DNA of 64,000 bases from Piscinibacter gummiphilus (GCF_002116905.1 NZ_CP015118.1:5332001-5396000), one strand, 5' to 3'. Counted from the stretch's first letter, positions 39,617 through 48,303 are shown. Translations and numbers: made by a program. The notes: generated from the sequence alone by a model not told the origin.

Positions 39617-39647
39617 GAAAAAACAAAGCCCCGGCGGACCGGGGCTT
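39617..39647 (-). terminator. Intrinsic terminator between rpmA and obgE
   Basis: On the minus strand AAGCCCCGG pairs with CCGGGGCTT (39647-39639 and 39634-39626) around a four-base loop, followed by TTTGTTTTTT. It is a strong terminator downstream of rpmA and 102 bases before the obgE start, so obgE-proB need read-through or their own promoter. Confidence 0.9.
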
Positions 39648-39693
39648 CGTTCGATCAGGCGGGAAGCGAAGCTGCGGTGCAGCTCCGGCTTCT

Positions 39694-39948
39694 TCAGGCC
39701 TTGATGCTGACGGTGCGGCGGTTGGCCGAACCCTTGACCGCGAACTCGACGGTACCGTCGGTGAGCGCGAACAGCGTGTGGTCCTTGCCGATGCCGACGT
39801 TCACGCCGGGGTGGAACTGGGTGCCACGCTGGCGGACGATGATCGAACCGGCCGAGATGACTTGCCCGCCGAACGCTTTCACGCCCAGCATCTTCGGTTG
39901 AGAGTCGCGGCCGTTCCGTGTGGAACCGCCGCCCTTTTTCTGTGCCAT
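39694..39948 (-). CDS. rpmA: 50S ribosomal protein L27
   Basis: 84 residues. MAQKKGGGSTRNGRDSQPKMLGVKAFGGQ is the conserved N-terminus that reaches the peptidyl-transferase centre. FHPGVNVGIGKDHTLFAL follows. No N-terminal cleavage peptide as in Firmicutes. 42 bases downstream of rplU. Confidence 0.98.
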   Translation of the reverse strand: MAQKKGGGSTRNGRDSQPKMLGVKAFGGQVISAGSIIVRQRGTQFHPGVNVGIGKDHTLFALTDGTVEFAVKGSANRRTVSIKA

Positions 39949-39990
39949 GGTGCTTTAACTCCTGGAGAATCGGATTCAGGTTGCCGAAGG

Positions 39991-40302
39991 TCAGGCGTTC
40001 ACGGTGCTGATTTCCAGCTCGGTGAAGTTCTGACGGTGACCTTGCCGCTTCTGGTAGTGCTTGCGGCGGCGCATCTTGAAGATGCGGACCTTGTCGTGAC
40101 GGCCATGGGCCACCACCTTCGCCACCACCGTTGCGCCGGCAACCAAGGGAGTCCCGACCTTCAGGTCTGCGCCGGCACCCACTGCCAGCACCTGGTCGAT
40201 CGTGATCTCTTGGCCAACGTCCGCAGCAATCTGTTCGACTTTAATTTTTTCGCCGGCAGCAACCTTGTATTGCTTGCCACCGGTTTTGATGAGCGCGTAC
40301 AT
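39991..40302 (-). CDS. rplU: 50S ribosomal protein L21
   Basis: 103 residues. MYALIKTGGKQYKVAAGEKIKVEQI and KRRRKHYQKRQGHRQ-type C-terminal motif (MRRRKHYQKRQGHRQNFTEL) are diagnostic. Binds 23S rRNA with L20. First gene of the rplU-rpmA unit, read from the promoter at 40392-40421. Confidence 0.98.
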   Translation of the reverse strand: MYALIKTGGKQYKVAAGEKIKVEQIAADVGQEITIDQVLAVGAGADLKVGTPLVAGATVVAKVVAHGRHDKVRIFKMRRRKHYQKRQGHRQNFTELEISTVNA

Positions 40303-40391
40303 ATCAGCCTTTCAATGAATCGGTCCCTGGTCACCCCGGCTTTCGCCCGGACGCCCACGGTACCGCCCTGCTTGGAAACGCAGAGCCGGAC

Positions 40392-40421
40392 ATTCTAGCA
40401 CGCGTTCCGGGCCGGTGCCAA
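40392..40421 (-). promoter_or_regulatory. Sigma-70 promoter of rplU-rpmA
   Basis: Minus strand: TTGGCA (40421-40416), 18 bases, TAGAAT (40397-40392). Both boxes match consensus in five of six bases. The message would start near 40385, giving a leader of about 80 bases before rplU. Confidence 0.6.
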
Positions 40422-40503
40422 AAAATTGTGCAGCACTGTGGGGAGTCTGACCGCCTCCCTCGGCTCCTAGGGGGTGGACGGCCGGTACACGCCCGGCTCT
40501 TCC

Positions 40504-40509
40504 TATAAT
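40504..40509 (+). promoter_or_regulatory. Consensus -10 box before ispB
   Basis: A perfect TATAAT ends 23 bases before the GTG start of ispB. No good -35 at the expected distance, and no strong ribosome-binding site in the short leader. Confidence 0.4.
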
Positions 40510-40532
40510 TCCGCTACCCAATTGAGCCCAAC

Positions 40533-41528
40533 GTGCAGCCGTCTTCCCCCGCCCCCACCGAAGTTCCATCCAGCCACGCCGCCTTCATCGCGGCGGAGAT
40601 GCGCGAGGTGGACGCCGTCATCCGACACCGGCTCGCCTCCGAGGTCGTCCTGATCAACCAGATCTCGCACTACATCATCAGCGCGGGCGGCAAGCGCCTG
40701 CGCCCGATGCTCGTGCTGCTCTTCGCGAACGCACTCGGCTTCCAGGGCCGCGAACGTTATGAACTGGCCGCCACGGTCGAGTTCATCCACACGGCCACGC
40801 TGCTGCACGACGACGTGGTCGACGAGTCCGACCTGCGCCGCGGCCGCCAGACCGCCAACGCGCTGTTCGGCAACGCGGCCAGCGTGCTCGTCGGCGACTT
40901 CCTCTACTCCCGCGCCTTCCAGATGATGGTGTCGGTGAACCGCATGCGCGTGCTCGAGGTGCTGGCCGACGCCACCAACGTGATCGCCGAAGGTGAAGTG
41001 CTGCAGCTGATGAACATGCACGACGCCGACCTCGCGGTCGAGGACTACCTCAAGGTGATCCGCTTCAAGACCGCGAAGCTCTTCGAGGCCAGCGCCCGCC
41101 TGGGCGCCGTGCTCGCGGGTGCGCCGGCCGAGGTCGAGGACGCCTGCGCCTCGTACGGTCGCTCGCTCGGCACCGCGTTCCAGCTCGTCGACGACCTGCT
41201 CGACTACGAAGGCTCCACGTCGCAGCTGGGCAAGAACGTGGGCGACGACCTGCGCGAAGGCAAGCCCACGCTGCCGCTGCTCGTCGCGATGGAACGCGGC
41301 AACGCCGATGAACGCGCGCTGATCCGCCACGCCATCGAACACGGCGAGGTCACGCGCCTCGCGGAGATCGTGGAAATCGTGCGCCGCACCGGAGCCCTGG
41401 ACGCCACGCGCGAGGCCGCGCGGCTCGAGGCCGAGAAGGCGCGTGTGAGTTTGTCGATGCTCCCATCTTCCCCTCACAAAGAAGCTCTGATAGAATTCTG
41501 CGTTCGGTCGGTTGACCGCTCTTCCTAA
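40533..41528 (+). CDS. ispB: Octaprenyl diphosphate synthase (trans-polyprenyl synthase)
   Basis: 331 residues, GTG start (CGT-GTG region at 40533). Makes the all-trans isoprenoid side chain of ubiquinone. First aspartate-rich motif D93-D-V-V-D97 in LLHDDVVDESDLRRG, second D220-D-L-L-D224 in FQLVDDLLDYEG; GGKRLRPML is the IPP-binding region. The residues before the first motif lack the bulky pair of short-chain synthases, consistent with a long product; C40 versus other lengths cannot be read directly. Followed 44 bases later by tRNA-Pro. Confidence 0.94.
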   Translation: MQPSSPAPTEVPSSHAAFIAAEMREVDAVIRHRLASEVVLINQISHYIISAGGKRLRPMLVLLFANALGFQGRERYELAATVEFIHTATLLHDDVVDESDLRRGRQTANALFGNAASVLVGDFLYSRAFQMMVSVNRMRVLEVLADATNVIAEGEVLQLMNMHDADLAVEDYLKVIRFKTAKLFEASARLGAVLAGAPAEVEDACASYGRSLGTAFQLVDDLLDYEGSTSQLGKNVGDDLREGKPTLPLLVAMERGNADERALIRHAIEHGEVTRLAEIVEIVRRTGALDATREAARLEAEKARVSLSMLPSSPHKEALIEFCVRSVDRSS

Positions 41529-41572
41529 CCCTCTCACCAGGGCCAGCAGGGCGAACAAGAAGAACGAAAAAT

Positions 41573-41649
41573 CGGGGTGTAGCTTAGCCTGGTAGAGCGC
41601 TACGTTCGGGACGTAGAGGCCGGAGGTTCGAATCCTCTCACCCCGACCA
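41573..41649 (+). tRNA. tRNA-Pro, anticodon CGG
   Basis: 77 bases including encoded CCA. Acceptor stem CGGGGTG/CACCCCG, D-arm AGCTTAGCCTGGTAGAGC, anticodon stem CTACG/CGTAG with loop TTCGGGA (anticodon 41607-41609), T-arm GGAGGTTCGAATCCTC. Reads CCG codons, which are frequent in this GC-rich genome. TAGAAT at 41491-41496, inside the end of ispB, may be its -10 box. Confidence 0.97.
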
Positions 41650-41662
41650 GATTCAGATGGAG

Positions 41663-41698
41663 AAGTCCCAATCACCGAAAGGTGTCTGGGACTTTTTT
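41663..41698 (+). terminator. Intrinsic terminator after tRNA-Pro
   Basis: AAGTCCCA (41663-41670) pairs with TGGGACTT (41687-41694), with an inner CACC/GGTG stem and GAAA loop. Four further T residues follow. It ends the ispB-tRNA transcript before the convergent lipoprotein gene. Confidence 0.88.
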
Positions 41699-41729
41699 CA
41701 TGGTGCCGCGGGATGCCGCACCACCCGCC

Positions 41730-42242
41730 TCACTTCGCCGCCACCTGCTGCCCGCACGACGGGACCTTGTACTTCTTCCCGAGCGAGCCGCACACGAACC
41801 GCGCGTCGTAGACGATGCCCGGCGCGTTGTCGGGGCGCTTCTGGAAACACCGGATCGTGTGCACCGCCGTCGGGAAGGTGTCGACGATCTCGTGCCCGCC
41901 GGTGGTGGTGCTGGTTTCGATCACCTCGCCGTTGCCCTTGCGCTTCGACTTCGTGGTGGTCTCCACCGGCGTCACGAACGAGGACGTTTCCGTGCGCGAG
42001 CGGTCCTCCACGATGGTGTAGTAGGCGAAGCCGTGGGCCAGCGTGACCTCGGCGCCGCGGATCAGCGCGTAGTCGGCCGCCTGCTGGGGCCGCGTGTAGG
42101 CGTTGCCGCTGAAGGTGATGCGGAACAGGTCGCGGTCCAGTTGCACCTCGGAAAAGCCGCCGGACCAGCTGTCTTGGCGGTACTCGGTGGCGCAGCCGGC
42201 CAGCACGGCGAGCGCGATGCACGCGCTCCAGGTGAATCTCAT
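41730..42242 (-). CDS. CC0125/CC1285-family lipoprotein
   Basis: 170 residues. MRFTWSACIALAVLAGCATEY is a lipoprotein signal with C18-region lipobox LAGC. The mature part WSGGFSEVQLDRDLFRITFSGNAYTRPQQAADYALIRGAEVTLAHGFAYYTI follows the pattern of the CC0125/CC1285 lipoprotein family, whose role is unknown. A basic TTKSKRKGNGEV loop and a C-terminal region with three cysteines follow. ATG 42242 is chosen to begin at the signal peptide. Confidence 0.84.
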   Translation of the reverse strand: MRFTWSACIALAVLAGCATEYRQDSWSGGFSEVQLDRDLFRITFSGNAYTRPQQAADYALIRGAEVTLAHGFAYYTIVEDRSRTETSSFVTPVETTTKSKRKGNGEVIETSTTTGGHEIVDTFPTAVHTIRCFQKRPDNAPGIVYDARFVCGSLGKKYKVPSCGQQVAAK

Positions 42243-42432
42243 CGAAGGTCTCCCAAGTCGCCCGGCGGGCATCGCGCGGCAGCCTAGCGACGGTGACCCA
42301 TCAGCGACATCCCTAGTTCGCCTCTAGGGGGTGCGGTCCCCCTCGAAGGGGGAAGCGGGCGTTTCGGCGGCCGAACAGAATGCCCCGGCTCTCGCGACCA
42401 TGCATCGCACCACCACCTAGGGACAAGACAAC

Positions 42433-44265
42433 ATGACACTCGACATCTCATCGATGGCCGGCCGCTGGCGGCGGCTGTCGCTCATGGCTTTCATGGCCTT
42501 CGGTGTCGCGCTCGCCGGCTGCGGCGGGGGCGGCGGCGACACCGTCGAGAACGGCAACGGCGGCGCCCCCACCGGGACGGGTGGTGGCGGCACGGGCGGC
42601 CAGGCCAAGTGGACGTACCTGATCTACATGGCCGCGGACAACAACCTGAGCGACATGGCCACACTCAACGTGAAGCAGATGATCGCCGCGCGCAGCAGCC
42701 GCGACGTGCGCATCGTGGTGCAGGTCGAGCAGAACCCGCAGGAAACGCCGGGCGCGGAACGCATGACGCTGCGGGGCACCGTCGAGAACGGCGCGTCGCA
42801 ACTGCAGAGCCTCGGCCGCAACGTCGACATGAGCAGCCGCGCGTCGCTGACCGAGTTCATCCGCTGGGGCAAGCAGAACTACCCGGCCGACCGCTACGCC
42901 CTCGTGCTGTGGTCCCACGGCGGCGGCTGGAAGGCGGACAAGTCCACCCGCGGCGCGCTGCAGGACGTCTCCTCGCGCGAGGACCTGATGTCCGTGCGCG
43001 ACATGGCCACGGCCGTGAAGGATGCCGGCGGTGTCGACGTGCTCAACTTCGACGCCTGCCTGATGGCGATGTACGAGGTCGCCTACGAGATGCGGCAGTC
43101 GGCCAAGGTGATGGTGGCGTCCGAGGAGGTGATCCCGGGCCAGGGCAATCCGTACGACAAGGTGATCAACCGCCTCGTCGCGAACCCCTCTCAGGACGCG
43201 GCCACGTTCGCCAAGGGCATCGTGACGGACTACATGGCCTACTACCGCACGAACAACCGCCAGAGCGTGACCCTCTCGGCCATCGACCTGGCCGCGGTGG
43301 AACCGCTGCATGCGAAGGTGAAGGCCGCCGCCGCCGGCATGGTGGCGTCGATGGCCGGCGAACGCCTCAACATCCAGGCGGCCCGCGATGCGTCGCCCTC
43401 GTACAACCACCCGAACAACCACGACCTGATCGTGTTCGCGAAGACCCTCGCGGCGCGCACGTCGAGCGCGACCCTGCGCACCCTCGCGGACGAACTGGCC
43501 GCCGCCGCCCAGGCCGCGTTGCTCGCCAACGACGTGCAGCAGCTGCCCGGCGAGCTGAACGTCGCCGGCTCGACCGGGCTCGCGATCTATCTGCCGACGC
43601 CCGCCAACACCACCGCGTCGGAACTGAACGTCTACCGGACGGTGCTCGCGAGCAACACGGTGGCCGGCAACGAGACGCCGTGGAGCACCTTCGCGACCAC
43701 GCTCGTCACCAACGGCGGCGGCACGGGCCAGACGGACGCGACCGGCCCGTTCGCCTACGGCATCCGCTGGGACAACCCCGACGTGGACCTCGACCTGATG
43801 GTCAACGAACCGCAGGGCAACTGGGCCGGACCCGCCATCGGGCCCAGCTCGGTGAACGGCTTCGCGTCGGCGGACTCGTGGGACGCGGGCCTGGCCGAGG
43901 AGACGTACACGGCCAACACGCAGCTCGAGAAGGGCGCGTACGACGTGTTCGTGCAGTACACCGGCTGCGCCAAGGGCCGCGCGACCTGCGGCGACACCAC
44001 GGTCAGCGTCTACCGGTACGACCCGTCGCTCGGGGACACCTCGGCCGTGCTGCTGGGCACCCGCCGCATGAGCGCGACGCCGGCCCTGCCATCGATGGAC
44101 AGCTTCGCGACCTTCGAGGCCTTCGTCAACGCCGTGAACTCCGACGCGTACGCGGACTGGCTGTTCGTGCGGCGCGTGACCCGCGACCTGCCCGCCGACC
44201 GCAAGGTGCTGCCCGCCCAGCCGAAGCCGCGCGGCAAGGGCTTCGGCGCGGTGGTGACCAAGTGA
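42433..44265 (+). CDS. Clostripain-family (C11) cysteine peptidase lipoprotein
   Basis: 610 residues, ATG after AGGGACAAG. Lipobox VALAGC, then a Gly-rich spacer (GGGGGDTVENGNGGAPTG). The peptidase core has H162 in LVLWSHGGGW and C209 in LNFDACLMAMYEV, the caspase-like dyad of clostripain, which cleaves after arginine or lysine. After about residue 420 comes a C-terminal beta-rich domain (GIRWDNPDVDLDLMVNEPQG, KGAYDVFVQYTGC) resembling secreted accessory domains. The C-terminus is basic. Lies with overlap before a small lipoprotein gene. Confidence 0.88.
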   Translation: MTLDISSMAGRWRRLSLMAFMAFGVALAGCGGGGGDTVENGNGGAPTGTGGGGTGGQAKWTYLIYMAADNNLSDMATLNVKQMIAARSSRDVRIVVQVEQNPQETPGAERMTLRGTVENGASQLQSLGRNVDMSSRASLTEFIRWGKQNYPADRYALVLWSHGGGWKADKSTRGALQDVSSREDLMSVRDMATAVKDAGGVDVLNFDACLMAMYEVAYEMRQSAKVMVASEEVIPGQGNPYDKVINRLVANPSQDAATFAKGIVTDYMAYYRTNNRQSVTLSAIDLAAVEPLHAKVKAAAAGMVASMAGERLNIQAARDASPSYNHPNNHDLIVFAKTLAARTSSATLRTLADELAAAAQAALLANDVQQLPGELNVAGSTGLAIYLPTPANTTASELNVYRTVLASNTVAGNETPWSTFATTLVTNGGGTGQTDATGPFAYGIRWDNPDVDLDLMVNEPQGNWAGPAIGPSSVNGFASADSWDAGLAEETYTANTQLEKGAYDVFVQYTGCAKGRATCGDTTVSVYRYDPSLGDTSAVLLGTRRMSATPALPSMDSFATFEAFVNAVNSDAYADWLFVRRVTRDLPADRKVLPAQPKPRGKGFGAVVTK

Positions 44266-44651
44266 GGGCCGGGGCCGCGTGGGCGGGCACGGTGGCGCTC
44301 GCGCTGCTGTCGGCCGCCTGCGGACATGGTGCGGCGCCCGCACCCGCACCCGCACCCGCGGACGGCGCGGCGATGGGCATCGCCGACGCCCTCGCCGCCC
44401 CCGCCGGCACGACCCTGCGGGTGAGCGGCCGTTTCGCCGGCTGGTCGGGCGGCTGCACCGGCGGCCCGCCGCGCACACGGTCGGACTGGATGCTGGTCGA
44501 CGCCGACGGACGGTGCCTCTACGTCAGCGGCCCGGTGCCCGCCGGCCTGGTGCCGCCGCCGGACGCGGCGTCGAACGGCACGGCCATCACGGTGACGGGG
44601 CGCCGCGAAGCGTCGCCCGATGGCCGCCCCTACCTCCTGCACACGCGCTGA
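44262..44651 (+). CDS. Small lipoprotein, possible OB fold, coupled to the clostripain gene
   Basis: 129 residues, GTG start overlapping the peptidase stop (GTGA). Signal MRAGAAWAGTVALALLSAACG with lipobox SAAC. The mature part begins with an Ala-Pro repeat, then TTLRVSGRFAGWSGGC, SDWMLVDADGRCLYVSG and TAITVTGRREASPDGRPYLLH, a strand pattern like small OB-fold proteins. Two cysteines may form a disulfide. Close coupling suggests it acts with the peptidase, for example as a partner or guard; this is inference only. Confidence 0.72.
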   Translation: MRAGAAWAGTVALALLSAACGHGAAPAPAPAPADGAAMGIADALAAPAGTTLRVSGRFAGWSGGCTGGPPRTRSDWMLVDADGRCLYVSGPVPAGLVPPPDAASNGTAITVTGRREASPDGRPYLLHTR

Positions 44652-44810
44652 CCCGCGGTTTGGCGCCGAAAGGTAAGGCCCTGTCCTTCGCGGAAAAGCG
44701 CGGCGGGGCCGCCAAAAAGATACTGGCTCCATGCCTGCCGCATGAGCCGAACTCCTGAACGCATCGGCCGCGGCGATCTTCCCTGCCACCCATGTCCCAG
44801 GAGACACGCC

Positions 44811-45869
44811 ATGAACTTCCTCGACGGATCGCTGTTCCCCGAGAACCAGGAAAAGCTGGTCATCACGGCCGCGCCGTACGGCCCCGAATGGATCCCGTCC
44901 GACTTCCCCGAGGACATCCCGGTCACGATGGAAGCGCAGATCCAGAAGGCGGTCGACTGCTACGAGGCCGGCGCCTCGGTGCTGCACCTGCACGTGCGTG
45001 AACTCGACGGCCGCGGCAGCAAGCGCCTGTCGATGTTCAACGAGCTGATCGCCGGCGTGCGCAAGGCCGTGCCGGACATGGTGATCCAGGTCGGCGGCTC
45101 CATCTCCTTCGCCCCCGAGAGCGAGGGCGCCGCGGCCAAGTGGCTCTCGGACGACACGCGCCACATGCTGGCCGAGCTGACCCCGAAGCCCGACCAGGTC
45201 ACGGTGACGGTCAACACCTCGCAGATGAACGTCATCGAGCAGATGGACGTGCGCGACATCGCCGGCACCTCGCTCGCCGAACCCGACGGCTTCCGCGCCT
45301 ACTCGAACATGGTGGTGCCCTCCACGCCCAGCTTCTTCGAGGAACACGTGCGCCGCCTGAGCGCCGCCGGCATCCAGAGCGCCTTCCAGTTCTACAACAT
45401 CAACAGCTACGAGACCGTCGAGCGCCTCGTGCGCCGCGGCGTCTACAAGGGCCCGCTGGTGATGAACTGGGTGGCCATCGGCGGCGGCATGGACGCGCCG
45501 AACATCTACAACCTCGCCAACTTCCTGCGCGCCATCCCCGACGGCTCGATGCTGACCGTGGAGAGCAGCATGCTCAACACGCTGCCGATCAACATGATGG
45601 GCATCGCGATGGGCCTGCACGTGCGCTGCGGCATCGAGGACAACCTCTGGAACCAGTCGCGCACCGCGAAGATGACGACCGTGCAGCAGATCCAGCAGCT
45701 CGTGCGCATCTCGCGCGAGTTCGGCCGCCCGGTCGCGAACGGCCGCGACGCCCGCGAGATCCTGAAGATCGGCGTCTTCTACGACACCGTCGAGGAAACG
45801 CTCGCTGCCAACGGCCTGGCGCCCAACCCGAAGGGTGGGCAGCAGGGCTTCCTGCGCAAGGCGGCCTGA
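44811..45869 (+). CDS. BKACE-family (DUF849) beta-keto acid cleavage enzyme
   Basis: 352 residues, ATG after AGGAGACACGCC. TIM-barrel zinc enzymes of this family condense a beta-keto acid with acetyl-CoA and cleave it; the founding member is 3-keto-5-aminohexanoate cleavage enzyme. Seen: LVITAAPYGPEW, ASVLHLHVRELDGR with the zinc-binding His-x-His, MGLHVRCGIEDNLW and VANGRDAREILKIG. Typical members have about 275-315 residues, so this is a longer branch. Two bases before a DsbA/FrnE gene. The true substrate cannot be inferred. Confidence 0.88.
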   Translation: MNFLDGSLFPENQEKLVITAAPYGPEWIPSDFPEDIPVTMEAQIQKAVDCYEAGASVLHLHVRELDGRGSKRLSMFNELIAGVRKAVPDMVIQVGGSISFAPESEGAAAKWLSDDTRHMLAELTPKPDQVTVTVNTSQMNVIEQMDVRDIAGTSLAEPDGFRAYSNMVVPSTPSFFEEHVRRLSAAGIQSAFQFYNINSYETVERLVRRGVYKGPLVMNWVAIGGGMDAPNIYNLANFLRAIPDGSMLTVESSMLNTLPINMMGIAMGLHVRCGIEDNLWNQSRTAKMTTVQQIQQLVRISREFGRPVANGRDAREILKIGVFYDTVEETLAANGLAPNPKGGQQGFLRKAA

Positions 45870-45871
45870 GG

Positions 45872-46486
45872 ATGAAAGGGGCCCTGGACGTGGAGGTCTG
45901 GTTCGACTTCATCTGCCCGTGGTGCCTGATCGGCAAGCGCCAGCTGGAGGAGGCTCTCGCCCGGTACCGGGCGCTGCACCCGCAGCGTCCGGTGCGGGTG
46001 CACTGGCGTTCGCAGCAACTGCTGCCGGACGTGCCGGCGCAGGGGGTGCCGTTCCGCGAGTTCTACCTCGCGCGGCTCGGCAGCGCCGAAGCGGTCGCGG
46101 CACGGCAGGCCCAGGTGCGCCGGGCCGGCGCGACCGTCGGGCTGGACTTCGACTTCGACCGCATCCCGCTGATGCCCAACACGCGGGCCGCGCACGCCCT
46201 GCTCGCCGACGCGGCGGAGCAGTGCGATCCGGCGGTGGTGGACGACCTCGTCGACCGCCTGTTCGAACTGCACTTCATGCGCAGGGCGAACCTCGACGAC
46301 GACGCCCTGCTCGAGGCGCTCGCCCAGCACCACGGCATCGAACGGACCCGCGCGGAACCCGAGCCGGAGCCCACGGTGTCGGGGGTGCCGCTGTTCCTGG
46401 TGAACCGGACCGTGGCCCTCGGCGGCGCACAGCCGGCGGAGCAGCTGCTGGCGCTCCTGATCGACGCCGACCGCGCCGCCGCCTGA
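45872..46486 (+). CDS. DsbA/FrnE-family thioredoxin-fold oxidoreductase
   Basis: 204 residues with no signal peptide, so cytoplasmic. Active site C15-P-W-C18 in VWFDFICPWCLIGKRQLE, then the helical insertion and GVPLFLVNRTVALGGAQPAEQLLALL with the cis-proline (SGVPLF). Family includes FrnE and 2-hydroxychromene-2-carboxylate isomerases. Starts two bases after the BKACE stop, implying co-expression. Converges on the chemoreceptor gene. Confidence 0.88.
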   Translation: MKGALDVEVWFDFICPWCLIGKRQLEEALARYRALHPQRPVRVHWRSQQLLPDVPAQGVPFREFYLARLGSAEAVAARQAQVRRAGATVGLDFDFDRIPLMPNTRAAHALLADAAEQCDPAVVDDLVDRLFELHFMRRANLDDDALLEALAQHHGIERTRAEPEPEPTVSGVPLFLVNRTVALGGAQPAEQLLALLIDADRAAA

Positions 46487-46492
46487 AGCCGC

Positions 46493-47722
46493 TCAAGCGA
46501 GCTTGAACCGCGAGGCGATGCCCGCGAGGTGGGCCGCCTGGTGCTTCACGCTTTCGGCGGCCGCGGCGTTCTCCTCGACCAGTGCGGCGTTCTGCTGGGT
46601 CACGCGGTCGAGTTCGGCCACCGCCTCGCCGATCTGCGCGATGCCCCGCGCCTGCTCCGCGCTGGCGCCGCTGATCTCGCCGATCATCGTGCTGACGCGT
46701 TGCACCCGGGCCACGGCGCCCGCCATCGACACGCCGGTGCGGGTGGCCAGCTGGCCACCGTTCTCCACGATCGCGCTGCTGTGGGCGATCACGCCCTTGA
46801 TCTCCCGCGCGGCCGAGGCGGCCCGCTGGGCCAGCTGGCGCACCTCGGCGGCCACCACGGCGAAACCGCGGCCCGCCTCGCCGGCATTCGCGGCTTCCAC
46901 GGCCGCATTGAGCGCGAGGATGTTCGTCTGGAAAGCGATGCCGTCGATCACGCCGACGATCTCGCCGATGCGCCGGCTGGCCTCGGCGATGTCCGCCATC
47001 GAGCGGACCAGCTCGCCGACCGCCGCCCCGCCCTCCTCCGCGGCCCGGGCCGCGCCACGGGCCAGGTCCGAGGCCGTTTCGGCCGTGCGGGCGTTGTGCG
47101 TGATCGTGGCCGTCAGCTGTTCCATCGTCGCGGCGGTCTGCTGCAGGTTGCTGGCCTGCTCCTCCGTGCGCTGGCTGAGGTCGGCGTTGCCCGTGGCGAT
47201 CTGGGCCGTGCCCACCGCGATGCTGTCGCTGCCCTCGCGCACGTCGCCCACGATGCGGGACAGACCCGCCGTCATCTCGCGCAGCGCAACCATCAGGCCC
47301 GTGATCTCGTCGCGCCCCGCGACGGGAATCTCCACGCTGAGGTCACCCGCGGCCACCGTCTCGGCCACACCCACCGCGTGCCGCAGCGGGCGCAGGATCG
47401 ACCGCACGAGCCACGTGCCCGCCGCCGCGGCAGCCACCAGCACGGAGCCGAAGATCAGCAGGTTGCGCGTGAACGCGGCCTGGTAGGCCGAACGCGCCGC
47501 GGCATCGTCGGCCGCGGCCGCCTCGACCTGCTGCGCGAAGGCCCGGTCGAACTCGCCGCCGCCCTGCGCCTTCAGCACCTTCAGCGGTTCGATGCGTTCG
47601 GCGTAGATCGCATGCAGGCGCGCGGCGCCCTCCTTGCGGCCCATCAGGTTCGCGGTCATCGCGAGCAACAGCAGGCCGATCAGCGCAGTCACCAGCAGCG
47701 TCAGCCGCAGCTTGATCGTCAT
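46493..47722 (-). CDS. Methyl-accepting chemotaxis protein with a very short periplasmic domain
   Basis: 409 residues. TM1 about 5-26 and TM2 about 86-107 enclose only about 60 residues (EGAARLHAIYAERIEPLKVL...AAARSAYQAAF), roughly a third of the usual four-helix-bundle sensor. A HAMP domain (about 108-160) and full signalling domain follow, with the conserved tip NILALNAAVEAANAGEAGRGFAVVAAEVRQLAQR. No C-terminal CheR pentapeptide. ATG overlaps the RBBP9-like stop by four bases, so it is translated with a hydrolase and a dioxygenase and may sense their substrate, or energy state through the membrane. Confidence 0.93.
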   Translation of the reverse strand: MTIKLRLTLLVTALIGLLLLAMTANLMGRKEGAARLHAIYAERIEPLKVLKAQGGGEFDRAFAQQVEAAAADDAAARSAYQAAFTRNLLIFGSVLVAAAAAGTWLVRSILRPLRHAVGVAETVAAGDLSVEIPVAGRDEITGLMVALREMTAGLSRIVGDVREGSDSIAVGTAQIATGNADLSQRTEEQASNLQQTAATMEQLTATITHNARTAETASDLARGAARAAEEGGAAVGELVRSMADIAEASRRIGEIVGVIDGIAFQTNILALNAAVEAANAGEAGRGFAVVAAEVRQLAQRAASAAREIKGVIAHSSAIVENGGQLATRTGVSMAGAVARVQRVSTMIGEISGASAEQARGIAQIGEAVAELDRVTQQNAALVEENAAAAESVKHQAAHLAGIASRFKLA

Positions 47723-48303
47723 GCGACCACCCCCTCGAGTTCCTCGAGCAGCGCCATGGCGCGCGGCCATTCGCCGAAGCCGGACGCCGGGTTCAGGTGC
47801 CCGGCGGCGCCGACGTCCTCCAGCCGGCTGCCCCAGTCGGCGGCCATTCCGGCCACGCGGTCGAGGCGGGCCAGCGGGTCATTGGTGCTGGCCGCGACGA
47901 TGCTTCGGAACGGCAGCCGCCCGCGCGGGATCGGCAGCCAGCCCTGGGCGCGCAGCGTCTCCCTCTCGGGATAGCCGGGCGGCAGCGGCGTCTCCAGGTC
48001 GGCCGGGGCCGCCAGCAGCGCGCCATGGATCGGCCGGGTGGCACGCATGGCCCAGTGGGCGACCATGATGGCGCCGGCGCTGTGCGCGACGATCACCACG
48101 GGCCCGTCGATGCGCTGCACCTCGGTCTCGATGGCCGCCACGCGCGCGGCGCAGCTGAGCTTGTCGCGCTCGAGCGGCGGCACGGTGCGCACCCGCTCGA
48201 GCTGCTGCGCGAGCAACGTCTGCCAATGGTCCGGCACGTGCTCGCGCAGGCCGGGGACGATGAGGACGGTAACCGGTTCTCGGGACAAGGCAGGCCTCCG
48301 CAT
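47719..48303 (-). CDS. RBBP9/YdeN-family alpha/beta hydrolase
   Basis: 194 residues. VTVLIVPGLREHVPDHWQTLLAQQL is the RBBP9-like start. The nucleophile is S75 in VIVAHSAGAIMV; D142-region NDPLA and the histidine in GAAGHLNPASGFGEWP complete the triad. Cytoplasmic serine hydrolase of unknown substrate. Its ATG shares one base with the dioxygenase stop (TGATG), and its own stop overlaps the MCP start. Confidence 0.9.
   Translation of the reverse strand: MRRPALSREPVTVLIVPGLREHVPDHWQTLLAQQLERVRTVPPLERDKLSCAARVAAIETEVQRIDGPVVIVAHSAGAIMVAHWAMRATRPIHGALLAAPADLETPLPPGYPERETLRAQGWLPIPRGRLPFRSIVAASTNDPLARLDRVAGMAADWGSRLEDVGAAGHLNPASGFGEWPRAMALLEELEGVVA

Noticed and set aside
40470..42335. CTAGGGGG motif near 40468 and 42323 as a shared regulator site
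   Set aside because: Two short G-rich matches are expected by chance in this composition and the flanks differ.
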